Translations under genes and position numbers: made by a program | In this document: positions 23,103 through 35,260 of the stretch, piece by piece | Layout of the letters: each line of letters starts with the position of its first letter | How positions within the stretch are numbered: position 1 is the stretch's first letter | Notes under the pieces: model-generated | Told to the model about the DNA's origin: nothing | The model's input: the letters and a program-made list of their open reading frames with translations, nothing else | Database searches by the model: none | Source: Alnus glutinosa | Taxonomy: Eukaryota; Streptophyta; Magnoliopsida; Fagales; Betulaceae | Reading direction: 5' to 3' | DNA: 64,000 nucleotides | Assembly: GCF_958979055.1 (NCBI RefSeq) | Contig: NC_084887.1 | Location: 18,613,994-18,677,993, forward strand

Positions 23103-24865
23103 GAGACATGATTGTTACCTAATCCAAATATATATAGTATTAGTATTCTTCCTTCTCATACCTAAGAATATATAGAAATTCCTATAAAAATGCTTATTTA
23201 CTCCTTGTATATATATTCTGTACGTGTGTAAATTGTATGCTCTTTGAAATCCATGCCTGAAATGGTATGACATGCAGAATCATGTTTTGGAATTCGATCT
23301 GTGTGCATGCTTGCCATGAGTTCATTTTTCACTAAGAAATGTATGGGTCAAGGAAGTAGTCATGTTGTGCTGCTCCTGAAGAAAGAAACTGACATGATGA
23401 ATCAGATTATAATTTCTATTGACAGTACTGTTAGAGTTTCAAAGTCTATAGCAAACGCTTGTATGGGAACAAGAACAATTTGATATTAGAATTTGCCTAG
23501 GCCATGCAATTATTAAGGAGAAGTAAATCTCAAAGTCTAATAAGTAATTAATCAACTTCAATCTCAATTCACTGCCATTGGAATTTGTTCAGTGAGGTAG
23601 ATCTCCTAAATAGCTAAGTTGCAATTGGGTGGGGATAGGTCTTAAGTTGGAATTCTTGGTTGGTTGTTATAAGGACACTATAGCCCGTTCGGTAAGTTTT
23701 TTTTTTTCGTTTGTTTTGACAAAAATTAAGTCACGTGTATTGCACTGACCTTTTTTCTCCGAAACTCCCAAAAATGCCATGAGGTAAATGGTTAAAAAAA
23801 AAAAAGAAAAAAAAAGGGTTAACTACAAAAGTAAAAAATAAAAAATAAAAAAGGCAATTAATGACCATGGGGTGTATGTGATTTGGAGAGAAAGAAGTAT
23901 GAAAACCTTTAGGACCAGTCTCAGAATATTATTTATAACATAATACATGACATATTTTGGATTAGGACTAATTAATTTATACCTTTCATGATCTATCATA
24001 TGAGCTCCTTGGATTGAGATAATCTCAACTAGCTTGTTTTGACACATAAATTGACATAATTTCCATCCCAGTTTGGGTATAGTTAGTGTTATAATCTGTC
24101 TAGATTATAACTCGGTAGACGACGGTGACCGAAGGATGGCAAGGGCTAGTGGACGACGATTACCGCATGAGTGCTTCAGTTGGCTGGTGATTAGTGAACG
24201 GCGATTGTGGTGGCCGGTAGATTGGCAGTTGTCGAAGGATATCGATGAGGCTAAGGAGTGCCGGCAATGATGGGCCATGGACTGCTGAATGGGCCGGGTT
24301 GGGCCGTGAATACTTAAACTTGTAAAGTTCTTAAATTCCCGACCATTGTTTTTCAAATTAAATGGTTTGAGAAACTTTTCCATCTCAAAACTTACTACAT
24401 TTGCCAACTCAAATTTACTATGAATAAAAGAATTAAAAAGAATAAATGCTGATGTGAGAAAAATCCTATCAATTTAATTTTAGAATAATGGTTGCGATTG
24501 AATGTTTTGATTAATTAGCATTTAGCCGTTATAAGGAAATTCAAGAATGGCTTTTTTTTATACATCCAAGAGAGACAGTAAACATTTTTGGTCAACACAG
24601 AGGAACAATAAAAGCCAATGTGAAAAGTAAATCAGGACAAACAAAGTTCACACACCCGAACGTAGTTTTCCGAATTGAAAATGAGTTATTTGTCGAAATG
24701 AAAATGTTTACTTTCTGATGTGACAGTGAATCACCATTGATATATCATATACAGATTAACTCGTCCAAAATCAAATGGTGAATTTCATTACCACATCAAA
24801 GAAAGAATAGCACTTGAGAGTATATGTAGCATTTCTCTCTAGCAAATGATAGTGGCCACCCCTAA
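23103..24865. other. Intergenic region, no gene seen
   Basis: The VQ 3' UTR and AT-rich sequence are followed by A/T runs at 23695-23860. A GC-richer patch at 24110-24310 (GACGACGGTGACC style repeats, GGGCCGGGTTGGGCC) looks repeat-derived. No coding region or clear transposon ends could be supported. Confidence 0.4.
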
Positions 24866-27800
24866 CTATCGAGGGTTTCCCTGTGGTTGCTGTGATGCTG
24901 GAAAGGTGTACAAGGATTTCAGCTGCCTGCTTATAAGCTTGCTATTATGGACAGCCAGTTGAAGTTCCAAGTCGTCAGACCACCATTGCTCTAACCCATG
25001 AGCCTCAAGAAACTTCTGGCTCCCCTTGGACTTCACAAACAGCTTTGCTGCAACTTGGCCCCCAGTTGTAGGGCCAGTATTCTCCTTGCCGGCATTGTTT
25101 CCTTCTGTGCCATCAGGGTCAGTGTAAGAGCAACAGATGTAGTCACTATTGTTTACATACAAATGAGGTACCCATTTTCCCAACCCCACACCAGAATTCT
25201 TCAATCCATATAATTGAGGTACCCAATTCTTCAATCCTACACCGAAAGCCTTTTCGGCCTCATCGCTGCTAACCGGAGTTTCACTACTTGTAGGAAGCAT
25301 TGATTTAAATCTCTTCCAAACAAATCCAGCCTTTTCTCCAAAGTTTCTGAAGCTCATAGCTAGTGAAACAGAAGGTGGATTGAATAAATGGGTTTCCACA
25401 TATATCCCTTCTTTGGCTAATGCTTTTCCCACTTGGAGAGCAAACCCAGCCCCCAAGGAATGCCCTGCAATACATACATTGCTGCTTCCATACCTATCAG
25501 CAACCGATTGCAGTGCCTCCAAAGCTACTTTAAACCTGACAGAGCCCTTCAAGCTCTCCCAAGCCAGAAACCGGAGGTCGTCTTCAATGTCCCTTCGGAT
25601 TGTTGGGCTTTTAAGCAATGTTCCTCTAAGTACCAAAACAGCCCTTGGAGCACCACTAGGTCTCATAAGTACTAAGTCAGCCAATGCTGCAGATCTATCC
25701 CATTCTAATATTGCACCAAAGATGGATCCATCTCTTTCATCAATTAAGGTTTGTGCTAGCTTGTACTTGAAAGGCAGCCACCACTTTGGAGCAAGAGCAT
25801 TTTCTTCAGTTCTGTTCTCTTGTCTATCAAGTTCAAGCAAGTAAACCGCTTGTATGAAACAAGCAATTACAGTTCTTTTGTAATTCGTATCCTTCCTGTA
25901 CACAATACTCGGTCATCAGAAATGGACATCCATATATTGATTAAAACATAGTAAAGTGACAAAAAAATTCAAAGGCATTTCTGTGTTGAAATTGCAGATA
26001 CTCAGTCAATGATAATCAAATAGAAAGATTTTTACAATGAATTACACACAGTTCTCAACAAAAAATAATTAGGAACAAAAATCGAAATTCCAATACAATT
26101 GCTAGTCTGATAAAAAGTTAGAAAATAAATTAAAGTGGAAAGAGCATTTTTCATCAACCACATTCCCAAAGTCCACATTTTTTTTAGTTTACCTTAGCTC
26201 AATTACCAACAAACAAAGCAGAGGAATAAGGCAGTTATTAACTACTACTTTCCAACACTATATAACAGTGCAAAGGTGAATATTCAGTTAATCATAATGG
26301 AGGATAGAGTCAATGCCTAAACAGATCGAAGAACTAGCAACAACCTCCCAAAATGATGACATAAAGTCTTCTTCCTACTCCAAAACTATCAGAACAGTAC
26401 ACCTTCTTCCAGTCACCAGCAGCAGCAAGCAGTATCATGCCTCTAATGGTGGTTGTGTCATATCAAAAACAGAAAAATATCAAACTCTCTTCTTGAACCC
26501 TTTTCGTTTACACTTTTTTTTCTTTTCATCTCAAATAAAACTTCAAAAACACGATGTGGACTGTGTTGTGGTAGATGACTAAGACGCAGAATGAACAGAG
26601 AGAAGAAGAGCTAAATTAATAGTCTCTATAAATTTGACTTTAAAGGCCCACAAATGGCTATACTCCAAATTAGAAGCACTACAAACTCTAAATTATATAC
26701 TCAATTCAGTTGCTAAGAAGATGGAAAAAAAGAGAAAAATTGATAAGTCTTTCAACCACTAATCCAAACGCAACTGCTTGTAAGATCCTGAATTTTCATA
26801 TTTTTCTTCCAATCTTAAGCTACTAGACGGAGTAACAAATTAAAGATATTATACAAAATTGACTAATGATTTTTTAGATCTGTAAATGTCTGACTATGTG
26901 TGGATGTATAGAATTAGGTTCAAGTGACACCTGGTATATCTTTTGCACCACTCAATAACTTTTGAACAATAATATTTTCTTAAATCCACTGTTGGATTAA
27001 ATGTCTTTCCTATAACCATCATGCTTATTGCTTACCAAAAGTCAACATGATCAAATAGTAAGACCTATCTACTCTTTAAAGTATTCAAAATTACTTTTTT
27101 TTTTTTTTAATTTTTAATTTTATATTGTATCCCTAAATATACGAAAAAATAAATCTATGAAACTGATATTACATAGATTGCCGTCAAATTTGTTGTCCTT
27201 TACAAGCCTATGACGGCATTTACTCTAACCAATGGGTTCCATAAAAGATTGTTTTAATAAAAAATTATTGGATGGTGTGACTTTTATTAAGTTATAGTTA
27301 CACTAGGTGTAATTTGCACCCCACCTATACTATATATATATATATAAGTGTGTGTGTGTGTGTGACAACATTCATTAATTATTTCCAAAATCAAAATCCC
27401 AAAATCAGAATCCTCTTTATTGAAGTCACTTCAAACAAATCCAATTGCAAACGTTTCTAATTTGAGCGAACAGATCAAATACTTATCTAGATACTTAGTG
27501 GGATTAGATTGGAGCTTCAAGTAATATTTATTCCAATTGGATAAATTACCAAAAATACATTCAAAATGACTACATCCTAACGAATCACAACGGGCCATGT
27601 CATGACAGAACCCTGAGCCGAGCTTCCATACCAAAATCGCTAGCCTCTGATGGGCCACCAGATACCCATAAAAATCCACCAACATTTCTATAAGGAAAGT
27701 TTTACCAAAAAATTTCCCAAAGCTAAATCCTTTTTGATACAGACGGCACCTGACATGGGTATGGATTAAACCCAGCTGCTAATTTCCGTTACTTCCCCTG

Positions 27801-28267
27801 TGTTTGTGAGAAATTCCTTTGTTTCTACCAAAATTCCACAAAAAATCCAAGCACCGGTTTCGACATTTTTGCAATTCGGGACAAACCCATTCTGCGAAAA
27901 TTTTCAAAACCACCGAAAACTCTGGAATTTCAAATACTCCCTTAGATTTCGAGAAGGCTACTCTATCACTTCATTTTTGGAATTCGTGACTAACATTTTG
28001 CGAATATCAGCCACCTAGTCTAACATCAGACATCAAGAACTTGTTAAACGGAGGACCGAAACAGAAAAATATGTTGACAAATAATAGAAGTGGATCAAGA
28101 ATCGAAATGGGTACTGACCAACTAGAACTGATGAGATCTCTCCAATTAGGAGAGGACACATTGCGAGGTCCAGAGACATGGAAAGCGTAGGGATGCGCCT
28201 CTTCTTGCTGAACCACCTCCGTTGTTATGATCTCCTTTGCTGTCTCCTCCGCTCCAAACTTTTCCAT
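24866..28267 (-). CDS. Class-3 lipase-like alpha/beta hydrolase (At4g10955-like)
   Basis: Two exons fit: 28119-28267 and 24866-25895, joined in phase to give 392 residues, with a 2.2-kb intron. Exon 1 begins MEKFGAEETAKE and ends SSSW at TG|GTCAGT. The codon is completed after the acceptor TACAG, giving SSSW-KDTNYKRT. The esterase nucleophile motif GHSLGAG has its serine at about residue 196. The fold's NPPS strand and a C-terminal helical part follow. The architecture resembles the plant 'GDSL esterase/lipase At4g10955-like' proteins, which despite the label carry a lipase_3 GxSxG elbow. Substrate unknown. A CT-rich 5' UTR ((GA)n on the plus strand, 28331-28371) precedes the start. The frame continues open upstream of the chosen ATG, so a longer N-terminus is possible. 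Confidence 0.82.
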
Positions 28268-28715
28268 TAATCCACCAATGAACCCACCTCTTCTCCTCCT
28301 TCTTCTTCTCTTTTTGGGTTTCTTTGTATGTGAGAGAGAGAGCGAGAGAGAGAGAGAGAGAGCGAGAGAGTTTTCCTGTATGGGAAAGGTTGTCGCTTTC
28401 GTTGTGTGAAAGTGAAACCTTTTACTTGGTATCTGATTCCAATCGGTGCTTGGGAATTTTATTGCTTTTTTGAATAGAATAATGATTTTGAAAACGCTTG
28501 GTGCCGCAGGTCTCAACGGTCATATTTCTGTCATGTCGGCGGTTCTGAAAGTCCAATGACTGAAATACCTTAACAGGACGTTTGGATTGGAAAATCCTTA
28601 AAAAGATTTTTCTTATTCAGTTGCACTTATGGAATCTAAGTACCCAATGTAATCTAGATTTCCTTCCAACCTCATTTTATTAGGAGCTTAGGTCCCTTTT
28701 AAAGATTTTCTACCC

Positions 28716-28771
<56 letters not shown>

Positions 28772-29179
28772 TCCCCTTTTAAAGAAGTGGGATTGAATCC
28801 CCGCCCCTTTGGCCAAGAGAATATGCTATATACCATATTAATATTTCACAAGCATTCTATTATACTGATGTGGTAATTTCAATCTAGTTTTGAATCAACT
28901 TTTGTTAAATAAATAAATAATGAAGAATTTACACTTTCACATTAATAAAATAAGATATTTGTGTGGTATATATTATTACTATTCTTTTAAATGATAAGAA
29001 TGACCACATATCATATGTTTATTAATTAATAAGACGCTAAACCTTTCTCTTGCGTGCCCTTTTATCAATAAGCGCAAAGTATGATTATTCAATTTGTTTT
29101 TTTTAAAAAAATAAATTAAAATTGTTGACCCTTTCAAATTGCCAATACTTGTACAAATAATTTGAAGCAGAAGTGTCAC

Positions 29180-29210
<31 letters not shown>

Positions 29211-30114
29211 GTGAGTGAATAATTCTATTTTCTAATAGTTAGATTGACGTTTAGGTAGACGGATTAATTTTCCATGGGCTTTACCATACATAAGTACTTA
29301 TTGTAGATGACTCGATAGGTGGTCTAGACGTGTTTTTTTTTTTTTTTAGGAAAAAGTAACATAATCTCTTTAAATTATTATTTTATTGTCAATATCCCTC
29401 TAATGACAAAAATACACTTCATAAAATTATTAAAATAAAATAAAAACTAAAAAAATTATTAAAAAAAAAAATGACAAATTTATACACCAAAAAAAAAAAA
29501 AAAAAAAAAAAAAGATTTTTCCTCTTTTTTTTTTTAAATGTTTTTGTAATTTTCTGTTATTTTTTAGTTTTTTTTTTTATTATTTTGAAAAAAAATTGTT
29601 CTTTTTTGTTTTTTTATTTTTCATTTTTTTGTTTACTTTTTTTCTTTAATTTTTTTTAAAAGTAATTTTTTTTTTAGTTTATTTTTTATTTTTTAGTTTA
29701 AGTTTTTTTTTTTAAAAAAAAAAATTATAAGGACATTTTTTGTCTTATTCAAAAATAAATTATGGTCATTTCTGTCTTTTTGTTGATCTTAAGGGACATT
29801 GACATTTTTTGGTAGTTTGAGGGGGGACAATGACACAATTGGTAGTTTGAGAGGGACATTGATAATTGAGTGGTAGTTTGAGGGGATAGGTATATTGTTC
29901 CCTTCTTTTTATTAGTAGTAAAAGTGCCAATTATATAGATAATAAGGAAAAAAAACATAGATAAGAAAAACGTAGATAATGATATTTTGGGAAGAATAAA
30001 TCATTCATATGATGCTTAGGAGTAAACTAATTAAACATGAGAATATCATATTTTTAGAAATCATATCAGATTCTTAATCATTTTTGAAAAATAAACTATG
30101 TAACTCCTAATTTA
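28268..30114. repeat. Low-complexity AT-rich region
   Basis: Contains a 40-base A-run (28728-28768), T-runs near 29180-29205 and 29333-29347, and a 300-bp T/A homopolymer tangle at 29455-29735. Around it, TAACATAATCTCTTTAAATT (29358) and the inverted-type phrase GGTAGTTTGAGGGG (29810-29890, repeated three times) suggest a decayed foldback. No gene was seen. Confidence 0.5.
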
Positions 30115-30557
30115 AGGGTGTGTGCGATCAACAATTCACCAAAATATAAATGTGGAAAAGTAAATGAGACAGATATTTTTGTGGCGAAGTGGAAACTCTT
30201 TACCAACAAAGAGAAAAATCACTCCGGGGCAGCCAAACCCAGGAAATCCACTATTCAGAAGACAAAGATAATTACAAAGCACTCATACTCACATATCTCT
30301 GATGTAGTAGTTATACATTTAACTCTGACATATATCTATACATGAATGCTTCCCAAACAAACCTCCTGTCTAAAGGAGTCTTCAATGGACTCATTTAATT
30401 TAGATCTCCTCTCTAAGCTAGACTTCAATGGGTTGATCAAATCACACAAATAAAACTCTAAGAGAGCTAACAAATCTAACAATCTCTACTTAAACACATT
30501 CTCTTAGCACAATGAAATTCAGTACCGAATTCTTAAAGAATACATGCTTGGGTATAA
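30115..30557. repeat. Diverged copia LTR fragment
   Basis: This segment parallels 1640-2060 of the first LTR in the same orientation. Shared blocks include GGGGCAGCCAAACCCAGGAA, ATCCACTAT and CTCATACTCACATA, followed by a TAACTCTGACA block. It stops at the boundary of the inverted duplication at 30558. The rest of the element is missing. Confidence 0.7.
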
Positions 30558-32105
30558 TGTTTCTCCATGTTTACAGGTCTCACTGCTGTTCTCTGTCTCT
30601 CTCCGCCGTCGTTCTTCTCTATCGGTGCTGTCTCCACCTTCGATGACTCTTTCTTTCTCTGAAATTATTGTTTGAAAATACTGATTCGGTTTGAGGGGGG
30701 AAAAAAATTTGGTCTTTTGTTTGTTGTTGGATGTTGTAACTGGTGTTAATGATTTTGCTGGTTTTGATTGTTGAATGGTATTGGTGATTTTGCTTGGTTC
30801 TGATTCGGTTTTAGGTGGGGGGGGGGGGACAACAAAAAAAACAAACAAACAAAACTAAGATTTGTTTTGGTACAATAGGTCTTTTACTACATGTTGCAAG
30901 GATTTTGAGGGGGTTTTACTTTGTAGGTCGTTGAAGATCTGGGTATTTTAGGTGAATTTTGAGTGATTTTGTTTTGTTCCTCGTGGTTTTCTTGTTGGAT
31001 TACTTCGTCATTAATTTTTTTTTTTTTGGTTGGGTCTCTGTGTCTCTATATGTGAATGATTTTTTAATTTTGAGTTTTGTCTCAAATTGTTCAGATTTGT
31101 GCAAATTCTTAATGTATGGTGGGTGATAGGCTTCTGGGTTTCCTCAAAATTTAGATTATATTGTCAAATTATATGTTTTTAAGGTTACCAGCTTAGCTTT
31201 TATGTAGTTTAGTTTCACGTGCAGTCTGGATGCAAAACTTTATGTAGGTAAAATAAATAACTTGAAGGATTTGAGGTGTATTTCAGCTTTCAAAGTGATG
31301 GAATCTATATGTAATTTTTCACTTTTTTCATTAATTTGTTTGGGGAAAAGATGCACTAAGGGGTAAAGATTCCATCACTTTGAAAGATGAAATACATGTA
31401 GTATCTGTTCTTTGAGAAGAGCAACACATTGTAGTATGTCTGTTTATTGCCTCTCCTTTCAACTACAAGGTATGAGATCTTAGGATCTATTTCTTGTTAG
31501 TTTTGTTCTTGAGGCATAAATTGAATTTCGTCGAAGTCTTGGGGTTAATTTTTGTCCAAATATAATTGGAATTGCATATCATTGGGACGGTTTTGTTCAA
31601 GGTTCTATATTTATTCCCTACACTTTGTTGTCAGTCTGTCCGTGTTTCTAAATTATTCTATACCTTGTTGTCTATGAGCCAAAGTTCTATTGTTAACTGT
31701 CGATTTTGTAGTCTCACATCCATTGGAAGGCAAAATGATGAAAAATTTCTTATCCTACACGCTAAACTAAATGTAGACTACATCTTTGCTTATTATTTGA
31801 TGCCTTCCTTTTCTTGATCTGAGTTCTTTTCTTGTCTTTTTTTGTATTTTTAATGTTTTCATTTCGTAATTCTACTCTTTTTGTTGTTCTTATTCTTTGT
31901 TGTCCCTTTGTGGTTTTTACATGTAATAGTTTTTTTTTTTTTTTTTTTTACAGATTAGGCGTAGGTGTTGTAGAAAAAATTACATTATAGGTGTTGTAGT
32001 TTTTTCAATTGTCAAGATCTAATTTTATGCTTTAGTTTTTTTTACAGTGCCTAAGCCTAATCCTTTTTTTACATGTGCTTTTATTTTGAAAATTAACATA
32101 ATGGT
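30558..32105 (+). repeat. Inverted duplication, arm 1 (gene 5' region)
   Basis: Arm 1 begins AATGTTTCTCCATGTTTACA and matches the reverse complement of 34035-36057 over most of its length. Shared blocks include GAAAATACTGATTCGGTTT, CTTTCAAAGTGATGGAATC and ACATGTGCTTTTATTTT. Its start, with CTCTGTCTCTCTCCGCCGTCG, looks like a 5' UTR. The rest looks like introns. It appears to be the 5' part of a duplicated gene, with a coding-exon-like segment following at 32206. Confidence 0.75.
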
Positions 32106-32205
32106 TGAGGTACAAAAATTGTGTTTAAGAGCGTGTTAAATACTAGATTTTCTTTTTTAACCTTTGGAACCTTTACATTTTGAATCGTTTGTGTTTTATA
32201 TTTAG

Positions 32206-32296
32206 GCTGGTGAAGTTGCAAAAAGGAATATAGAAGTTTCTATGACAACTCTGATGCATGGGCTGAAGCTACTTGAGCAAGAGAAAAAGAGAGCAG
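32206..32296 (+). pseudogene. Orphan coding-exon-like segment
   Basis: A 91-bp stretch lies between an acceptor-like TTATATTTAG and a donor-like GCAG|GTGGAA. It reads AGEVAKRNIEVSMTTLMHGL, then KLLEQEKKRA, an amphipathic helical sequence free of stops. It follows the duplicated 5' region, so it may be its next exon. No further exons were found downstream, so it is probably a gene fragment. I do not recognise the protein. Confidence 0.35.
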
Positions 32297-32638
32297 GTGG
32301 AATTTTATATAGTTATATTCATTTCACTAAACGTAGTTGTAGTTCATTCAACTACTAGTCCATTCCTTTGGTTATGCTTATTTTTCAACGTAGGCTGTTT
32401 TCTCTATGTTTATCAATAATGGACTGATGCCTATATATTGTAACTAAACCTTTGATTTTATGAAATATTTGATTATCTTCTAATTACCTAAAAGAGGAGA
32501 TGAGACTTCTCAATGTGATGAATTAACCACCTTATTGATTCCTTTGTAATGATCCAATCCTTGCTCTTTTATAGTAATACCATATTTTCCATTGCTTTGT
32601 CTAGTGGATTCCTTTGTAATGATCTGAACTGAAGCTTG

Positions 32639-32827
32639 GTGAACATATGGCATGTTAAATAGTCTGCCAATATGGCAGCTCATATCTTGGTAAAAATGGC
32701 CATTTCTCAGTTGTTAGATTGTGCTTGGTTAGGAGTTTGTCCTCCTTTTATTCAGTCTTTTGTAATGGCTAATCAAGCCTCGTCTTTATGATTCAATGTG
32801 AATTCTTATTCTTATTCAAAAAAAAAA
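32639..32827 (+). mobile_element. Short retroposon with 18-bp TSD
   Basis: The insert ends CTTATTCTTATTC followed by an A-run. It is flanked by GATCTGAACTGAAGCTTG (32621-32638) and GATCCGAACTGAAGCTTG (32828-32845), an 18-bp duplication with one mismatch. The body (189 bp) is non-coding. It is a 5'-truncated LINE or a SINE-like copy. Confidence 0.75.
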
Positions 32828-33816
32828 GATCCGAACTGAAGCTTGTGCTAGACTTTTCAGTGCATATAAATAGTAAAAGAAGGGCAAACATTGATTCATG
32901 GACAACTATGATAACTTTATATCGACCATACACGAAGCAAAATGACGGCATCATTAGAACAAAAATATAATATACAAGAGAAGTTGCTTGTTTGTAATAC
33001 TTAAAATTATAACTTTAATTTCTTGCAAGTCACAAGCACCCAAATACAAGGAATAAGTTGCAAGCATTGCAATTACAAGAATTGAAATTATAATACCATA
33101 AACTAATAACAGGACAGGCGCAAAAACAAAAACTACAGAATTTCTCCATCTTTGTATCCTCCAACCAAATGGCACAAGTTTCTTTAGCATGACAATCCTT
33201 GGAACGTGCAGAACTGAACACCAAGGAAGGTGGGCTTCCACCATCTCAGTATTAACACTTTGTGAATACAACAAGCGTCTGGAGGTAGGGAAGACTAACA
33301 CAACAATAGCATCTATGACAAATACCAAATAATCTTATACAAGAAATTACAAAAGAAGCAATAAAAAGAGGTTTAAACCAAATAATCTTTCAATAACAAG
33401 TAATGTACTAAATAAATGGTGATCCAAGAAATTACAAAGGAAGCAATAAAATGAGGTTTAAAGGGGCAATGAGACACTATAAACCAAATTTGCCATTGTA
33501 TTGAACACCAATTTGTCGTGAAGAGCATGCGTCTAAAGGTCAAGCATTCTTGTGCTTACTAAACTTCAGATTAACAAAGGACAGAAATAATGCATCTTAT
33601 GGGTGATATAGCTTAGATTCTGAATTAAAGTATTGAAATAAAATGACTGTCTTCAAATCCATATCAAAATTCGAAATACCTGCCAATATAGCTGTTACTT
33701 AAACGAAGCAAAAGATATTGACAAACTTCTAAAAGAACCGAGTTGAAATCACATCATTAATCATACAAAGGAATTGCTAAATACTAAAAAAACTTCAATT
33801 TGTGATGGAAAACTAC

Positions 33817-33897
33817 CTTGGTACCGGCTGGCGTGTCACTCAAATCATAATTACAAAAGAAAGTGTGGATAGGTGTCTTTTCTGGATTGCTGAGAAC
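33817..33897 (-). pseudogene. Orphan exon, Atos-like (tentative)
   Basis: On the minus strand an 81-bp, phase-0 stretch lies between an acceptor (TTATTGTAG) and a donor (AAG|GTAGTT). It reads [20 protein letters not shown], then DTPAGTK. The phrase YDLSDxPxxTK recalls the conserved Atos-type (formerly DUF4210) domain. This is from memory and unverified. It lies downstream of arm 2 of the inverted duplication on the same strand, so it may be an exon of that gene. Surrounding sequence to 32954 shows no convincing continuation. Confidence 0.4.
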
Positions 33898-34324
33898 CTA
33901 CAATAAGCAATTCACTTTGCTAATAATTTCAAAGAATTGACAATAACCAAAACAAAATGAAACTATGAAACAACCATAATGTTGAGTTTGAAACAAGAGC
34001 AACTTCATCATAGCAACCAGAAAAGGGTTACATGACCAAGAAACAACCATTATGTTAATTTTAAAATAAAAGCACATGTAAAAAAAAAAAAAAAAAAAAA
34101 ACAACTATTACATTTAAAAATCACAAAGGGGCAACAATGAATAAGAACACCAACAACAACTAATACATCTATGCTGCTAGTCTGCACTTGGAGGATATGA
34201 AAATGGCTCCCTTCATTATTTGGTGGAACTTAGCATAGTGTGGAAGCTAGAGCTAAAGCGAGGTACAAAGCTACAACTAGCAAGTTTTGGTAGTACTAGA
34301 ATTGAAAAAGGCAAATATGACATA

Positions 34325-35260
34325 TATGGTTGGCAATTTTTGACACGACCCGCGAACTCGATACGAAAATACAGGGTTTGGGTTTAGGGTAATTCGGTTC
34401 GGGTCATAATCAGGTCAAACCATTTATAATCATGTCTGGCGGGTCAAAGACAGACCCGATTATAACACGGTTAGATATTAAAAAAAAAAAAAAAAATTAC
34501 AGAAACTTCAGGAAACCGAGCAGGCCTTTTCTTCTTTTCACTTTCACTCGTTTCATTTTCATTTTCACTCCACACCGGCCCTTTGGAAGAGCTTATTCTC
34601 ATCTCCGGCGGTTGACTCCTTTGTGTCGTCAGGCGAAACAACGCCATCTGCGCTTGGCTTCGGCCCCTTCTTCTTAGCCCGCTTGGACGAATCCTTGCTA
34701 TCGGTCTCAGAAATTGGCCGCTTGGTCACCGCCGACGATCTCGCGGCCAACGAGGCTGGCTTGGATCTGGGCTTGGTGGCGGACTTCAGGGCCGAGTCTT
34801 CCAAGGGCTTGGATGCGATGGGCTTCACGCTTGTGCTCGGGGCAGAGGGTTTTGGAAACTAGGGTTTGTTCACAGAGAGACAGTGAGCGAGGATTGTGAT
34901 TTGTGTGCGGTTTAGCTATGATTTGGAAATGCAATGGAAACGGGATTGTGTTCTTTAGAGAGAGACAGAAAAAGCTCTTCCATAGCCTCCGGATTGCTTC
35001 TCTCGCAGGATTAAGTTGTTTGCTTCTCTCGACTGGACGATCCTTCATCAGTTCATCCTTCTTCTTCTTCTTCTTTGGGCGATTGTCACACCGGGTTATT
35101 CGGGTCGTATTCGGGTAATACGATTGGCAAGTGGGTCGTGTTCGGGTTCCATAACTCAACCCGATTAATAATCAGGTCAGGTTCGTGTTGAACCCGAATA
35201 TGTAATCGGGTTAGTCGAGTCGACACGAACTCGACCCGCTGACCCGAATTGCCAAGTCTA
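34325..35260. mobile_element. hAT-type element that captured a gene fragment
   Basis: The element is bounded by a perfect 8-bp target duplication, ATGACATA (34317-34324 and 35261-35268), the size typical of hAT. The terminal inverted repeats are TATGGTTGGCAATT at the left and, inverted from the right, TAGACTTGGCAATTCGGGTC. The subterminal regions are rich in GGGTC/GACCC motifs on both sides. No transposase is present. The interior holds part of a GeBP/STOREKEEPER-like gene on the minus strand plus flanking leader-like sequence, so it is a gene-capturing, non-autonomous element of 936 bp. Confidence 0.8.
34580..34858 (-). pseudogene. GeBP/STOREKEEPER-like gene fragment
   Basis: About 93 codons read FPKPSAP, then SKPLEDSALKSATKPRSKP, then DSKDSSKRAKKKGPKP and DENKLFQR. 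This is the basic, Ser/Pro/Lys-rich N-terminal region that precedes the DNA-binding domain (DUF573) in plant GeBP/STK transcription factors. LFQR marks the start of that domain in the family. The sequence stops matching right after LFQR, so the DNA-binding domain is missing. An in-frame TAG lies just before FPKPSAP and no ATG starts the frame. The piece is inside the hAT-type element and cannot encode a working factor. Confidence 0.7.

Noticed and set aside
24073-24407. Short frames on both strands in a GC-richer patch
   Set aside because: No start context, domain or splice partners; the patch looks repeat-derived.
29471-29659. 62-codon frame rich in Lys and Phe
   Set aside because: Pure A/T homopolymer translation.
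32954-33328. Minus-strand 124-codon hydrophobic frame
   Set aside because: No recognisable motif or splice context; lies beyond the duplicated gene fragment and could not be linked to it.
34623-34862. Plus-strand frame of 79 codons
   Set aside because: Antisense of the captured GeBP fragment, whose minus-strand reading matches a known family.
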